Positions 22,454-31,674 are shown, counted from the first letter of the stretch. The stretch: DNA of 39,534 nucleotides from an uncultured Desulfobulbaceae bacterium (GCA_945787325.1 CALZHP010000021.1:1-39534), one strand, 5' to 3'. Notes: a model not told the origin generated them from the sequence alone. Numbers and translations: made by a program.

Positions 22454-25162
22454 ATGCTTCAGGAATGGGTTATCCTGCTCGTTTCAATATGCTACCTTGG
22501 TACTCTCTTTGCCATAGCTTATTATGCAGACAAACGCGCTGATGCCGGGCGTTCAATTATCAGTAATCCTTACATCTATACTCTTTCCATTGCAGTTTAC
22601 TGCACAGCCTGGACATTTTATGGCAGCGTCGGCCGAGCTGCTGGCACAGGTGTCAGTTTCCTGCCAATTTATATCGGCCCCACCCTCATGGCGTCTTTAT
22701 GGTGGATAATTCTCCGTAAAATTATACGCATCGCAAAGGTATACCGAGTAACTTCCATCGCTGACTTTATTGCTTCTCGCTATGGGAAAAGCACGCTGGC
22801 AGGTGGACTTGTTACTATTATAGCTGTAGTCGGCATTATGCCATATATCTCCCTGCAACTTAAAGCAATATCCACAAGTTTTAATGTTCTGCACCACTAT
22901 CCAGCCCTGGAGTCGATAAAACAACAGAAAACGACGATGTGGAACGACACTGCTTTTTCTGTGGCAATGATACTGGCAGCTTTTTCCATACTCTTCGGAA
23001 CACGAAATATTGATGCAACTGAGCGTCATGAAGGTATGGTTGCCGCAATTGCCTTTGAGTCAATTGTCAAGCTGATTGCTTTCTCTGCGGCAGGTATTTA
23101 TGTAACATTTATCATGTTCGACGGGCCGGACGACCTATTCAGCTGGGTGCCCCATTACAATGAATTGTCAAATTTGATCGTGATGGATGCACTTCCGGGA
23201 GGATATACTAACTGGTTTACCCTGACTTTTCTGTCAATGATGGCAATTATGTTTCTGCCAAGACAGTTCCAGGTCCTTGTTGTGGAAAACGTCAATGAAG
23301 ACCATGTCCGAAAAGCTGCGTGGCTCTTCCCCCTATACCTGTTGTTAATCAATATCTTTGTAATTCCCATAGCAATGGCGGGCAATATGCTCTTTCCTGA
23401 AGGCTTAATTGACCCGGATATTTTTGTGCTGACACTACCTATTTCTGAAAACCAGGAAATACTGACCATTTTTATTTACCTTGGTGGACTTTCCGCAGCG
23501 ACTGGAATGGTCATAATTGCAACTATTGCTCTATCAACTATGGTATGCAACGATCTCGTCATGCCGGTACTATTACGTATGCAATCACTGCAACGTGTAG
23601 ACCTAAGCAAGGCATTGCTAACAATCAGGCGCGGCAGCATTATCCTGGTCCTGCTTCTCGGATATATGTACTTCAGACTAATTGGAGAATCATACACCCT
23701 TGTTTCCATGGGGCTTGTTTCTTTCACTGCTGCTGCCCAGTTCGCTCCACCCATACTTATAGGCATATACTGGAAAGGTGCGAACAGGAAGGGTGCCATA
23801 TGCGGCTTGCTGGCCGGGTTTATTATGTGGGCCTACACCCTGGTCCTACCCTCATTTGTAAGATCGGGATGGCTGCCTACCTCTTTTCTGGAAAATGGAC
23901 CCTTTGGACTCGAGCTGCTTATCCCATATAAACTTCTTGGGTTGGACATGTTTGACCCAATAACACATTCAGTGTTCTGGACCATGCTTGTGAATATCGG
24001 CTCCCTTGTATCTATTTCTCTGCTCAGCCGCCAAAATGCTATCGAAAGGATCCAGGCCGCTCTGTTTGTTGATGTTTTCAGCCAGGTAAAAGATACCCGC
24101 ATATGGCGAGGCACTGCACTGGTCGCAGAACTCAAAAACCTGATCGCTCGTTTTGTAGGAAAAAAAAAGGCGGACAAAGCTTTTTCCGATTATGCAAAAA
24201 CCCGTGGTATTTACCTTAGCGAAAGAGTTCAGGCAGATGCAAGCCTGGTTGAGTTCGCCGAACGCCAACTTTCGGGAGCCATTGGCGCTGCATCTGCACG
24301 CGTCATGGTTTCTTCAGTTGTTGAAGGTGAATCCGTAAGCCTGCACGAGGTTATGCAGATACTTGATGAGACATCCCAGGTTATTGAATACAGCCATCGG
24401 CTTGAGGAAAAGTCAAAAGAGCTTGAAGCCGCTACGCTTGAGCTTCAAGCAGTTAACACAAGGCTCAAAGAGCTTGATCGCATGAAAGACGAGTTCGTTT
24501 CAACTGTAAGCCATGAGCTTCGAACCCCACTAACATCTGTACGAGCCTTTTCTGAAATACTGCATGACAACCAGGATCTTAGCGAAGATGAACGACGAAA
24601 ATTTCTATCTATTATTCTCAAAGAATCTGAAAGACTGACAAGGCTTACAAACCAGATTCTTGATCTTGCCAAATTTGAATCTGGCAAAACTCAATGGGTA
24701 ATGGAACGGGTCGAACTGAGTGAAGTAGTTACAGAAGCGCTCGACTCTGTAAGCCAACTCTTCCTTGAGAAAAAAATTGAACTCACCCAGAAGGTTCCTC
24801 ATGAGTCTGTATTTATTAGGGCGGACCGGGATCGCATAATTCAGGTTGTGATTAACCTCATTTCCAACGCTGTGAAATTCTGCGAGCCTGAAAACGGAAA
24901 GGTTACTGTTCACCTGACTAAAAACAGAACTTCAATTCGGATGGATGTTACCGATAATGGTCCTGGTATTCCAAACTCCGAACAAAAACATATATTTGAA
25001 AAGTTCTACCAGCTGCAGGATCTGAACAAAGGTAAACCTGGTGGTAGTGGTCTTGGGCTGGCGATATGTCAAAGGATAATAAAATATCACGGCGGTAAAA
25101 TCTGGGTCAAAAGCAGTCCCGGAGTCGGGGCCACGTTTTCTTTCACGCTACCTAAATTTTAG
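22454..25162 (+). CDS. SLC5/SSS-STAC-histidine kinase (CbrA/CrbS-like)
   Basis: 902 residues. About 1-520 is a sodium:solute symporter domain with 12-13 helices (start YTLSIAVYCTAWTFYGSVG). A STAC linker domain covers about 545-665 (SDYAKTRGIYLSERVQADAS, FAERQLSGAIGAASARVMV, SLHEVMQILDETSQVIEYS). A short coiled coil leads to HisKA with phospho-acceptor H687 (STVSHELRTPLTS) and a HATPase domain with N box (LISNAVKF) and G boxes (DNGPGIP, GSGLGLAI). All kinase motifs are intact. Unlike CbrA there is no PAS domain between STAC and HisKA, and unlike CrbS no C-terminal receiver; the receiver is the separate gene 20729-21100. CrbS proteins control acetate uptake and acs, so acetate or a linked metabolite is the likely signal. 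Transport by the SLC5 part is not established. Confidence 0.93.
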   Translation: MLQEWVILLVSICYLGTLFAIAYYADKRADAGRSIISNPYIYTLSIAVYCTAWTFYGSVGRAAGTGVSFLPIYIGPTLMASLWWIILRKIIRIAKVYRVTSIADFIASRYGKSTLAGGLVTIIAVVGIMPYISLQLKAISTSFNVLHHYPALESIKQQKTTMWNDTAFSVAMILAAFSILFGTRNIDATERHEGMVAAIAFESIVKLIAFSAAGIYVTFIMFDGPDDLFSWVPHYNELSNLIVMDALPGGYTNWFTLTFLSMMAIMFLPRQFQVLVVENVNEDHVRKAAWLFPLYLLLINIFVIPIAMAGNMLFPEGLIDPDIFVLTLPISENQEILTIFIYLGGLSAATGMVIIATIALSTMVCNDLVMPVLLRMQSLQRVDLSKALLTIRRGSIILVLLLGYMYFRLIGESYTLVSMGLVSFTAAAQFAPPILIGIYWKGANRKGAICGLLAGFIMWAYTLVLPSFVRSGWLPTSFLENGPFGLELLIPYKLLGLDMFDPITHSVFWTMLVNIGSLVSISLLSRQNAIERIQAALFVDVFSQVKDTRIWRGTALVAELKNLIARFVGKKKADKAFSDYAKTRGIYLSERVQADASLVEFAERQLSGAIGAASARVMVSSVVEGESVSLHEVMQILDETSQVIEYSHRLEEKSKELEAATLELQAVNTRLKELDRMKDEFVSTVSHELRTPLTSVRAFSEILHDNQDLSEDERRKFLSIILKESERLTRLTNQILDLAKFESGKTQWVMERVELSEVVTEALDSVSQLFLEKKIELTQKVPHESVFIRADRDRIIQVVINLISNAVKFCEPENGKVTVHLTKNRTSIRMDVTDNGPGIPNSEQKHIFEKFYQLQDLNKGKPGGSGLGLAICQRIIKYHGGKIWVKSSPGVGATFSFTLPKF

Positions 25163-25276
25163 TGTCACTTGTATCTTTAGCACCGTAAGACACTGTGCAA
25201 CTAGACAAACTGCTGGGAAGAAAAGTAAACTCAATAGAAGTAAAAATTGATCACGAAATCAAGTCCTATAACAGGC

Positions 25277-25984
25277 CTATGGCCTGCTGACGGCAAGTAG
25301 ATCTTTCACCGTTTTTATTCCACAGTCCGGAAGAAAAGTTATAAATCGTTGAAAAAGCTGCGCTGTTATATACGCGTCGTAAAAAGAATTGTGTGCTTTT
25401 TCTGCAGGCACACCATATTTCTGGGCCAATGAAAAAAGGTCTGTTTTATCGGTCATTCCTTCATGATGTCTTGCAAAGCGGGAATCATTTTCATAGAGCC
25501 AGTCATGGAGTGTCGAGGTATCAACAGCCCTGTTGCTGAGCGCGATACCATATTTTTTCTTCAATACCTTATTGACAAAATTTAAATCAATATGAATAAA
25601 ATGTCCTATGAGAACAGCATCACCGATAAACTTGACAAAATCATCTATAACTCTGTCCAGATCTTCAGCCTCATCAAGGTCGGAATGTGTAATTTCATGC
25701 ACAACTACACTTTTGTGGTTCAATTCGGATTCCGGCTTAACCATCCTGTAAATCGAATTCGAGGGGAAAATTATCCCCCCTTTAAGTTTCACCGCGCCAA
25801 TAGATATTATGGAATCCTTTTTAAAATCAAGCCCTGTCAATTCTGTATCGAAAGCAACAAAATCAGTATCTAAATAAGAGCCCCCAAGGTTGAGTCTCTT
25901 TTTCAAGCTTTTCTGGCGTTGAATATGGTCAGGTAGCTCTACTTCAGGCCCTTTCCCGAAAATATTTGACAAGAAAGATGTCAT
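25277..25984 (-). CDS. DEDDh 3'-5' exonuclease (DnaQ/PolC epsilon-like)
   Basis: 235 residues. Exo I is FVAFDTELTG (D46, E48); Exo II is VLIGHFIHIDLNF with its Asp; Exo III is AHNSFYDAYITAQLF with the His and Asp of the DEDDh class. All four metal ligands and the general base are present. A 40-residue N-terminal extension precedes the domain. Family members remove nucleotides from 3' ends of DNA or RNA. It is 8 bp downstream of the cNMP/CBS/DUF294 gene, so the two are made together, an arrangement known beside acetate symporters and CrbS/R genes in gammaproteobacteria. It is not the replicative epsilon subunit by context. The true substrate may be a nucleic acid end or a small nucleotide. It converges on the SSS kinase gene. 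Confidence 0.9.
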   Translation of the reverse strand: MTSFLSNIFGKGPEVELPDHIQRQKSLKKRLNLGGSYLDTDFVAFDTELTGLDFKKDSIISIGAVKLKGGIIFPSNSIYRMVKPESELNHKSVVVHEITHSDLDEAEDLDRVIDDFVKFIGDAVLIGHFIHIDLNFVNKVLKKKYGIALSNRAVDTSTLHDWLYENDSRFARHHEGMTDKTDLFSLAQKYGVPAEKAHNSFYDAYITAQLFQRFITFLPDCGIKTVKDLLAVSRP

Positions 25985-25992
25985 GATCCTCT

Positions 25993-27867
25993 CTAAACTA
26001 ACCTTTCTGTTCGGTATTGACCTTCAATAACCTCGTAAAGAGTTCCAATTAACTGGAATGATTCTTTCAATGTTTTCTTTTCAAAATTTGTAAGGGATTC
26101 CGGGTTTACAAAATTGGTAGGCTTTTCTCCTTCCTCTATCTGCTGGAGTTGGTTGTGTATCATTAACTCCCGAATATATTCAAGGGAAAGTTCAATATCC
26201 TGGGCTGTATCAAGTCCTTCCACTTTCAAGCCTTGGAGCCTGCGGGAGGTTGAATCACCTGCAACGTTCTTTCCCAGTGCAAAAATACGAACCACGTTTA
26301 CCAAAGGCATTATGCCCTTTTCATAAAGATTTACTTCATTTTTATGTTCACCGTTTTTCTCAACCACGAATTGCTTGAAAAAACCGAGTGGCGGTCTATT
26401 CTGAACAGTTGCTGTAGCGATGAGTTCCATTAAGTCTTCACTTGATGAAGCTATGTTTGTAAGTGTTTTCCTCAAATATACAGCTTCAGCATCCCCACCA
26501 CGTATGGCTCTCATTTCAAAAAACTTGGCAAGGACTCCACTCGTGCTTTCGGATACACTGGTCTGGAAAAGACTTTTCCACTTGCTGAATGTATTAATAT
26601 TCTGAGGATCAAGGTATTGTTTTTCATCCCCAAAGCATTTTTGCAACGACTGGTTCATTTTGCTGGCAAAAATCATAATATAATCAGCATCAAGTTCCTG
26701 TTGTAAGGAAGCATCCGTGTCAGCTGTAATAATTCCAAGCTGCAATTTAAAATCAAGAGTTAGTTCTCTTCTGCCGCCGTCCCCGAAAAGAAAAAGAGAA
26801 TATGGAGAAGGGGAAGGACCAATTTCCTTTTCAATTATATCAGCTATACTGTTGATCACCTTTTCGCATAATTCTGTTATAAGTCCTGCAATATTATTGG
26901 CTTTTGCACCATCTCGCAGGAGATGCGAAACCACCCTGTGGAACTTGGAAGCAGTGCCTTCCAATTCTTTGGTGGATTGAATCTGGCTGACCTCCTTTAC
27001 AAGAACAGTGGGAGAAGATCCCTGTAACACCATAAAATCATGATTTGTCAGCATTCCTTTCAACACATTGCCATCCATGACAATTATGTGATGAATTTTA
27101 TGGCGCATCATTCTAATAAGTGCTTCAAAACAATATTCAGAGGCTTCAACAGTAACCAGGTTTTGGCTCATTATTGTATTGATGGGAGAAGAGACATCCT
27201 TACCACTAGCAACCACTTTTTCCCTAAAATCCCGATCGGTAATCATCCCAACTGGCGCATTGTTTTCATCAACAACCACAACGGAGCTAACCCTGTGATC
27301 AACCATTTTGCGGGCAGCATCCTGAATAGATAGGTTTTGAGAAGCTACTAAGGGAGTGCTCCTGATGACATCAGCAACTTTGGTTGTATAAATCAGCTTG
27401 TCACCGCACGATATTTCCGAGTATTTCTTACGAGTATCTTCAAATGATTTATCAATGAAATTAATCAGGAATGATTTCAGAAAGTATTCATTTGCTGAAG
27501 GATTATTTTTTATGATTTCGAGAATGTTCTCCCTGGGAATCTGGTAACAGATTGTATCTTCTTCAGCCACAACATTTGCCCGTGAACGATCACCACTCAA
27601 GATAGAAAGTAACCCAAATGGTTCTCCTTCTCCCCGGTAATCTATAACAGTTTCAACATCGTCTTCAGAAGTTACATAAACCTTTACTCCACCTTTTTTA
27701 ACTACGCACAAATGCTCACTCGGGGCACCAGCCTGTTCAAGTATTTTTTTCCCCTTCGGAAAATATTCAAGGGCAATGTTATCAGCTAGGTTAGAAAGTT
27801 CACTATCTTCCAGATAAGTAAAGGGCGGGGTTTCTTTAAGAAATGAAACTACTTCATCTTTGATCAT
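25993..27867 (-). CDS. cNMP-binding + CBS pair + degenerate DUF294 nucleotidyltransferase-like protein
   Basis: 624 residues. A cyclic-nucleotide-binding domain comes first (about 10-140; KKGGVKVYV, then PFGLLSILSGDRSRANVV, where the FGE glutamate that contacts the ribose is Leu). Two CBS domains follow (about 165-285: RKMVDHRVSSVVVVDENN, PVGMITDRDFREKVV, KGMLTNHDF). The DUF294 nucleotidyltransferase domain has GDGGRRELTLDFKLQLGII in place of the usual GSEGR-x-E-x-T-L-x-TDQDN, losing the catalytic acidic pair. The DUF294 C-terminal helical domain completes it. It is therefore probably a nucleotide-sensing regulator rather than an enzyme. It is the first gene of a two-gene operon with the exonuclease and has a strong promoter with upstream repeats. 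The intact-looking paralogue is at 10960-12468. Confidence 0.87.
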   Translation of the reverse strand: MIKDEVVSFLKETPPFTYLEDSELSNLADNIALEYFPKGKKILEQAGAPSEHLCVVKKGGVKVYVTSEDDVETVIDYRGEGEPFGLLSILSGDRSRANVVAEEDTICYQIPRENILEIIKNNPSANEYFLKSFLINFIDKSFEDTRKKYSEISCGDKLIYTTKVADVIRSTPLVASQNLSIQDAARKMVDHRVSSVVVVDENNAPVGMITDRDFREKVVASGKDVSSPINTIMSQNLVTVEASEYCFEALIRMMRHKIHHIIVMDGNVLKGMLTNHDFMVLQGSSPTVLVKEVSQIQSTKELEGTASKFHRVVSHLLRDGAKANNIAGLITELCEKVINSIADIIEKEIGPSPSPYSLFLFGDGGRRELTLDFKLQLGIITADTDASLQQELDADYIMIFASKMNQSLQKCFGDEKQYLDPQNINTFSKWKSLFQTSVSESTSGVLAKFFEMRAIRGGDAEAVYLRKTLTNIASSSEDLMELIATATVQNRPPLGFFKQFVVEKNGEHKNEVNLYEKGIMPLVNVVRIFALGKNVAGDSTSRRLQGLKVEGLDTAQDIELSLEYIRELMIHNQLQQIEEGEKPTNFVNPESLTNFEKKTLKESFQLIGTLYEVIEGQYRTERLV

Positions 27868-27937
27868 TATAGTTCCCGGAAAACTTCGTAAGTAATTTAT
27901 TCTTCACTGTTTATTGCCAGCTGCTGCCTTAAGCAGG

Positions 27938-27966
27938 GGTATAGCGACTATACTTATATTTGTCAA
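27938..27966 (-). promoter_or_regulatory. Candidate promoter of the cNMP/CBS/DUF294-exonuclease operon
   Basis: On the - strand, a perfect TTGACA (27966-27961) and TATACC (27943-27938) are exactly 17 bp apart. Transcription would start near 27931, about 64 nt before the ATG at 27867. Confidence 0.65.
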
Positions 27967-27973
27967 ACAAAAG

Positions 27974-28011
27974 TGCCATGATATATCAGCAAAGTATATG
28001 GCATGATATAT
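27974..28011 (-). repeat. Two 13-bp direct repeats just upstream of the promoter (putative activator sites)
   Basis: TGCCATGATATAT (27974-27986) and TGGCATGATATAT (27999-28011) differ at one base and are 25 bp apart. The nearer copy begins 8 bp beyond the -35 box, so the pair sits where an activator would touch polymerase, centred near -49 and -74. TGCCA and TGGCA also form inverted half-sites. Confidence 0.6.
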
Positions 28012-28192
28012 AAAGAAACAATATCATAGTAATATAGTTGCTTCATGACAGCATCACACCCGGAGCTCTGTGTCTCGTTAAACAGATTACAAAATTCGTC
28101 CCTTGAAAAAGGGGCAAAAACAGACTAGAAAGGCAAGTTTACTGATATTTTATGCCACTATTTTTTCTAAATGCTCAGCCTTTTAAAATTAA

Positions 28193-28768
28193 ATGAGTGT
28201 ACCTATGAACAACTCCGATTTATTTATAAAACCAGAGCGTTGCTGCCTCTTTGTTATTGACCCACAGGAACGGCTTATGGCCGCCATCTATAAAGCCGAC
28301 CTGGTTATCAGCAATACACAGATGCTGATCCACTGTGCTAAGACCCTGAATATACCTATTATATCATCAACTCAATATGTCAAAGGACTAGGACCTTTCG
28401 TCCCAGAACTAGACAAGGTCCTTAAAGACTATCCTTGTGAAGATAAAACTGAGTTCAACGGCCTGGCCAACCCGAATGTAAGGAGACTTCTCGACGATCT
28501 TCCCAAAACAGTTGACACATTGCTTCTCGCTGGAGCAGAGGCACATATTTGCATTTATCAGACAGCACTTGGGATTATGCAGGCAGGGTATAAACCCTGG
28601 ATAGTTGCTGATGCGGTATCATCACGAGAAAAAAGAAATGCAGAGTTGGCCCTGCAAAGGTTACAAGCTCTGGGCATGAGTGTCGGGCCTACAGAAATGG
28701 TGATATACGAACTTTTGTATAAAGCTGGCACCAAGGAATTTAAGGCCATGCTGCCCTTTATGAAATAG
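28193..28768 (+). CDS. Isochorismatase-family cysteine hydrolase
   Basis: 191 residues, the usual length of small cysteine hydrolases of this superfamily. The triad is visible: Asp in FVIDPQERL, Lys in DKTEFNG, and the nucleophile Cys in GAEAHICIYQTALG, with the cis-peptide region just before it. Relatives cleave amide or ether bonds in small molecules (nicotinamide, ureas, isochorismate); the closest look is to YcaC-like hydrolases of unknown substrate. The start may be ATG 28193 or ATG 28205; neither has a clear ribosome-binding site. It lies 91 bp upstream of alaS on the same strand and may be cotranscribed with it. Confidence 0.87.
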   Translation: MSVPMNNSDLFIKPERCCLFVIDPQERLMAAIYKADLVISNTQMLIHCAKTLNIPIISSTQYVKGLGPFVPELDKVLKDYPCEDKTEFNGLANPNVRRLLDDLPKTVDTLLLAGAEAHICIYQTALGIMQAGYKPWIVADAVSSREKRNAELALQRLQALGMSVGPTEMVIYELLYKAGTKEFKAMLPFMK

Positions 28769-28859
28769 GTGAGTCTGTTACTCATTCTGCTCGTAATAAA
28801 ACTCTTTCAACATACTCAAAGATAACAAGAAATCCAATCAAACCAATCAGGTAACAATC

Positions 28860-31511
28860 ATGACTGGAAACGAAATCCGCACCCAATTTTTAAAGTATTT
28901 TGAAGATAAAGGCCATTCGTCAATTGAAAGCTCATCGCTTGTCCCCCATGATGACCCAACCCTGCTTTTTACCAATGCAGGGATGGTACAGTTTAAACGG
29001 GTATTCATGGGAGAAGAAAAACGTGGTTATCTGAGAGCGGCAACCAGCCAGCGTTGTGTTCGAGCCGGCGGCAAGCATAATGATCTTGAAAATGTCGGTC
29101 ACACTGCTCGCCACCATACTTTTTTTGAAATGCTGGGCAATTTTTCTTTCGGGGACTACTTCAAAAAAGATGCTATTAGCTATGGGTGGGATTTTCTTAC
29201 AAACGTACTTGGGCTCCCCAAAGATAAAATGTGGATCTCAGTATTTGAGGATGATGACGAAGCATTTTCCATGTGGGAGGAGATAGAGGATCTGCCCGAA
29301 GGAAGAATAGTACGCATGGGTGAAAAGGATAACTTCTGGGCCATGGGTGATACCGGGCCCTGCGGACCATGTTCAGAGATCCATATTGACCAGGGTCCCG
29401 AAGTCGGTTGCGGCAACCCGGAATGCAAACTGGGTGATGATTGTGACTGCGACCGATATCTTGAACTCTGGAACCTTGTCTTTATGCAATTTTACCGGGA
29501 TGAAACCGGAAAAATGACACCGCTGCCAAAGCCAAGCATAGATACGGGCATGGGTCTTGAACGTATTGCAGCTGTAATGCAGGGAAAACAGTCAAATTAT
29601 GACTCGGACCTCTTTTGTGGAATGATCCAGAAAATTGCCTCACTATCAGGCCATGTATACGGTGCAGACCAAAGCCTGGACACTGCAATGCGCGTCATTT
29701 CAGACCATTGCCGTGCAACCACGTTTCTAGTAGCGGATGGCGTGCTTCCTTCCAACGAGGGCAGAGGATACGTTTTGCGACGCATTATGAGGAGGGCCAT
29801 GCGGTTTGGACGCGCTCTAGGCCTCAACGAACCATTCATGAATCAAATTTGTGCTGAAGTCTTAACACAGATGCATGAGGCATACCCCCACCTCAGGGAA
29901 TCTGAAGAACTCCTGACAAAAGTTGTACTTAACGAAGAAGAACGTTTTGGGGAAACCCTTGATAACGGCTTACAGATGCTGCAGGATGAAATTTCCAGGC
30001 TTATGAAGGCGGGAGAAAAAAGAGTGGGTGGCCAGTTTGCCTTTACATTATATGATACATATGGCTTTCCCATAGATATTGTCCGTGATGTCACATTCGA
30101 AAAGGAAATGACCGTTGATGAAGATGGGTTTGCCAATGAAATGGAGCAGCAGCGCCAACGTTCCAAAAAATCCTGGAAAGAAGGTGGTCTAGGAGCAATG
30201 GCAAATGGAATACGCAAGCTCATAGAGGCCGGTCATAAAAGCAGCTTTACCGGATATACATCACATCAGGGCACATCAGTTATTACTGGCATAATAGATT
30301 CAATGGGTGAGGGAACGACCAATGCTGGCAGCGGTGATGTCGTCTCCATCTTTTGCCCCGAAACACCTTTCTACGCTGAAGCAGGCGGACAGATTGGCGA
30401 CCAGGGGCATATAACTGGCCCAACAGGTAAAGCTAAAATAACTGACACAATTACAGTGGGCGACGGTCTTGTACTTCATGAAGCGCAAGTTACCGAGGGA
30501 TCATTATCGGTAAACGATAAAGTAGATCTGAATGTATCCGAAGGCAGACGACAGAAAATTGCTAATAACCATACTGCTACCCACATTTTACATGCTGCAA
30601 TGAAACAGGTACTTGGTGAACATGTTAAACAGTCCGGGTCGCTTGTAACCCAGGAAAGACTACGATTTGACTTTACTCATTTTTCGCCGATATCCCGTGA
30701 TGAAATTATCAAAATTGAACGAATTGCTAATGAGGAAATACGAAGCAACACTTCAATAGCCACGGAAATGCTTTCAAAAGATGACGCTGTCGATCAGGGA
30801 GCTGTTGCGCTGTTTGGAGAAAAGTATGGCGAATCTGTGCGTGTCGTATCAATTGGATCATTCAGTAAAGAACTTTGTGGCGGAACTCATGTTGGCCTAA
30901 CAGGCGATATTGGCCTGGTAAAGATAACCAGCGAGGCAGGTATTGCTGCTGGTGTACGAAGGATAGAAGCAGTTACGGGCCAGGACGCACTTGACCTGAG
31001 CCAGCAAAATGAAAAACTGCTGGCCGACCTTGGAGAAATGCTTAAATCCCCAACAGAAGAACTGCAAACCAAACTGAATAAAATATTATCCAGACAGAAG
31101 GAACTTGAGAAAAAGGTCAGTCAACTAACTGCCAGGCTGTCACTTTCTGATCTTGATAATATCATTCAATCTTCAAGAGAAATTAAGAATATCAAAGTAA
31201 TATCTTCCTTAATTCAACTTGACTCACCTAAAACCCTGCGAGAAGTTGGAGACAAAATACGAGACAAAATGGGCTCTGGTATCGTTGTTCTTGGTGGATC
31301 ATTCCAAGAAAAAGCCGCATTACTTGTAATTGTAAGCAAGGACCTTACTGGTAGGATTCAGGCTGGAAATATTATTAAAGAGATTGCCGGAATAGTTGGA
31401 GGAAGCGGCGGAGGTAGGCCGGATATGGCACAAGCCGGCGGCCCCATGGCAGACAAATTGCCGGCGGCTCTTGAATCTGTTTACAAAGTAATTGAAACCT
31501 CGCTTGTTTAA
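28860..31511 (+). CDS. alaS: Alanine--tRNA ligase
   Basis: 883 residues, standard for bacterial AlaRS. It charges tRNA-Ala with alanine and edits Ser/Gly mischarging. The aminoacylation domain carries TNAGMVQFKRVFMG and ENVGHTARHHTFFEMLGNFS, a conserved AlaRS block. The editing domain has zinc ligands H571 and H575 (NNHTATHILHAAMK) and C673 and H677 (LCGGTHVG). The C-terminal oligomerisation domain ends with the Gly-rich GGSGGGRPDMAQAGG. An AGG lies 8 nt before the ATG at 28860. A four-Cys insertion near 178-200 (CGNPECKLGDDCDC) could bind another zinc ion. Complete and confident. Confidence 0.98.
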   Translation: MTGNEIRTQFLKYFEDKGHSSIESSSLVPHDDPTLLFTNAGMVQFKRVFMGEEKRGYLRAATSQRCVRAGGKHNDLENVGHTARHHTFFEMLGNFSFGDYFKKDAISYGWDFLTNVLGLPKDKMWISVFEDDDEAFSMWEEIEDLPEGRIVRMGEKDNFWAMGDTGPCGPCSEIHIDQGPEVGCGNPECKLGDDCDCDRYLELWNLVFMQFYRDETGKMTPLPKPSIDTGMGLERIAAVMQGKQSNYDSDLFCGMIQKIASLSGHVYGADQSLDTAMRVISDHCRATTFLVADGVLPSNEGRGYVLRRIMRRAMRFGRALGLNEPFMNQICAEVLTQMHEAYPHLRESEELLTKVVLNEEERFGETLDNGLQMLQDEISRLMKAGEKRVGGQFAFTLYDTYGFPIDIVRDVTFEKEMTVDEDGFANEMEQQRQRSKKSWKEGGLGAMANGIRKLIEAGHKSSFTGYTSHQGTSVITGIIDSMGEGTTNAGSGDVVSIFCPETPFYAEAGGQIGDQGHITGPTGKAKITDTITVGDGLVLHEAQVTEGSLSVNDKVDLNVSEGRRQKIANNHTATHILHAAMKQVLGEHVKQSGSLVTQERLRFDFTHFSPISRDEIIKIERIANEEIRSNTSIATEMLSKDDAVDQGAVALFGEKYGESVRVVSIGSFSKELCGGTHVGLTGDIGLVKITSEAGIAAGVRRIEAVTGQDALDLSQQNEKLLADLGEMLKSPTEELQTKLNKILSRQKELEKKVSQLTARLSLSDLDNIIQSSREIKNIKVISSLIQLDSPKTLREVGDKIRDKMGSGIVVLGGSFQEKAALLVIVSKDLTGRIQAGNIIKEIAGIVGGSGGGRPDMAQAGGPMADKLPAALESVYKVIETSLV

Positions 31512-31674
31512 ATAAAAAAACCACTCTCATCACTCGCTCAACAGTTACATTTTCTAGTCGTGGATAATGACAGCTCCATGCTATTGTAAGCATTGAAGGA
31601 TTTTCCACGTTCTGCAGACCGGTTTTATACCTTTTTTTATAATAAAATAGATTGAGGCATTATTCATAAATTAG

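Larger units (their letters stand above)
27868..28192. other. Divergent intergenic region between the cNMP/CBS/DUF294 gene and the isochorismatase-family gene
   Basis: 325 bases. The left half carries the - strand promoter and two upstream repeats listed separately. The right half (28020-28192) shows no clear + strand promoter and no gene. Confidence 0.5.

Noticed and set aside
25272-25286. CAGGCC-TAT-GGCCTG as terminator between the converging kinase and exonuclease genes
   Set aside because: The stem overlaps the exonuclease stop codon, is only 6 bp with a three-base loop, and has no T tract in either direction.
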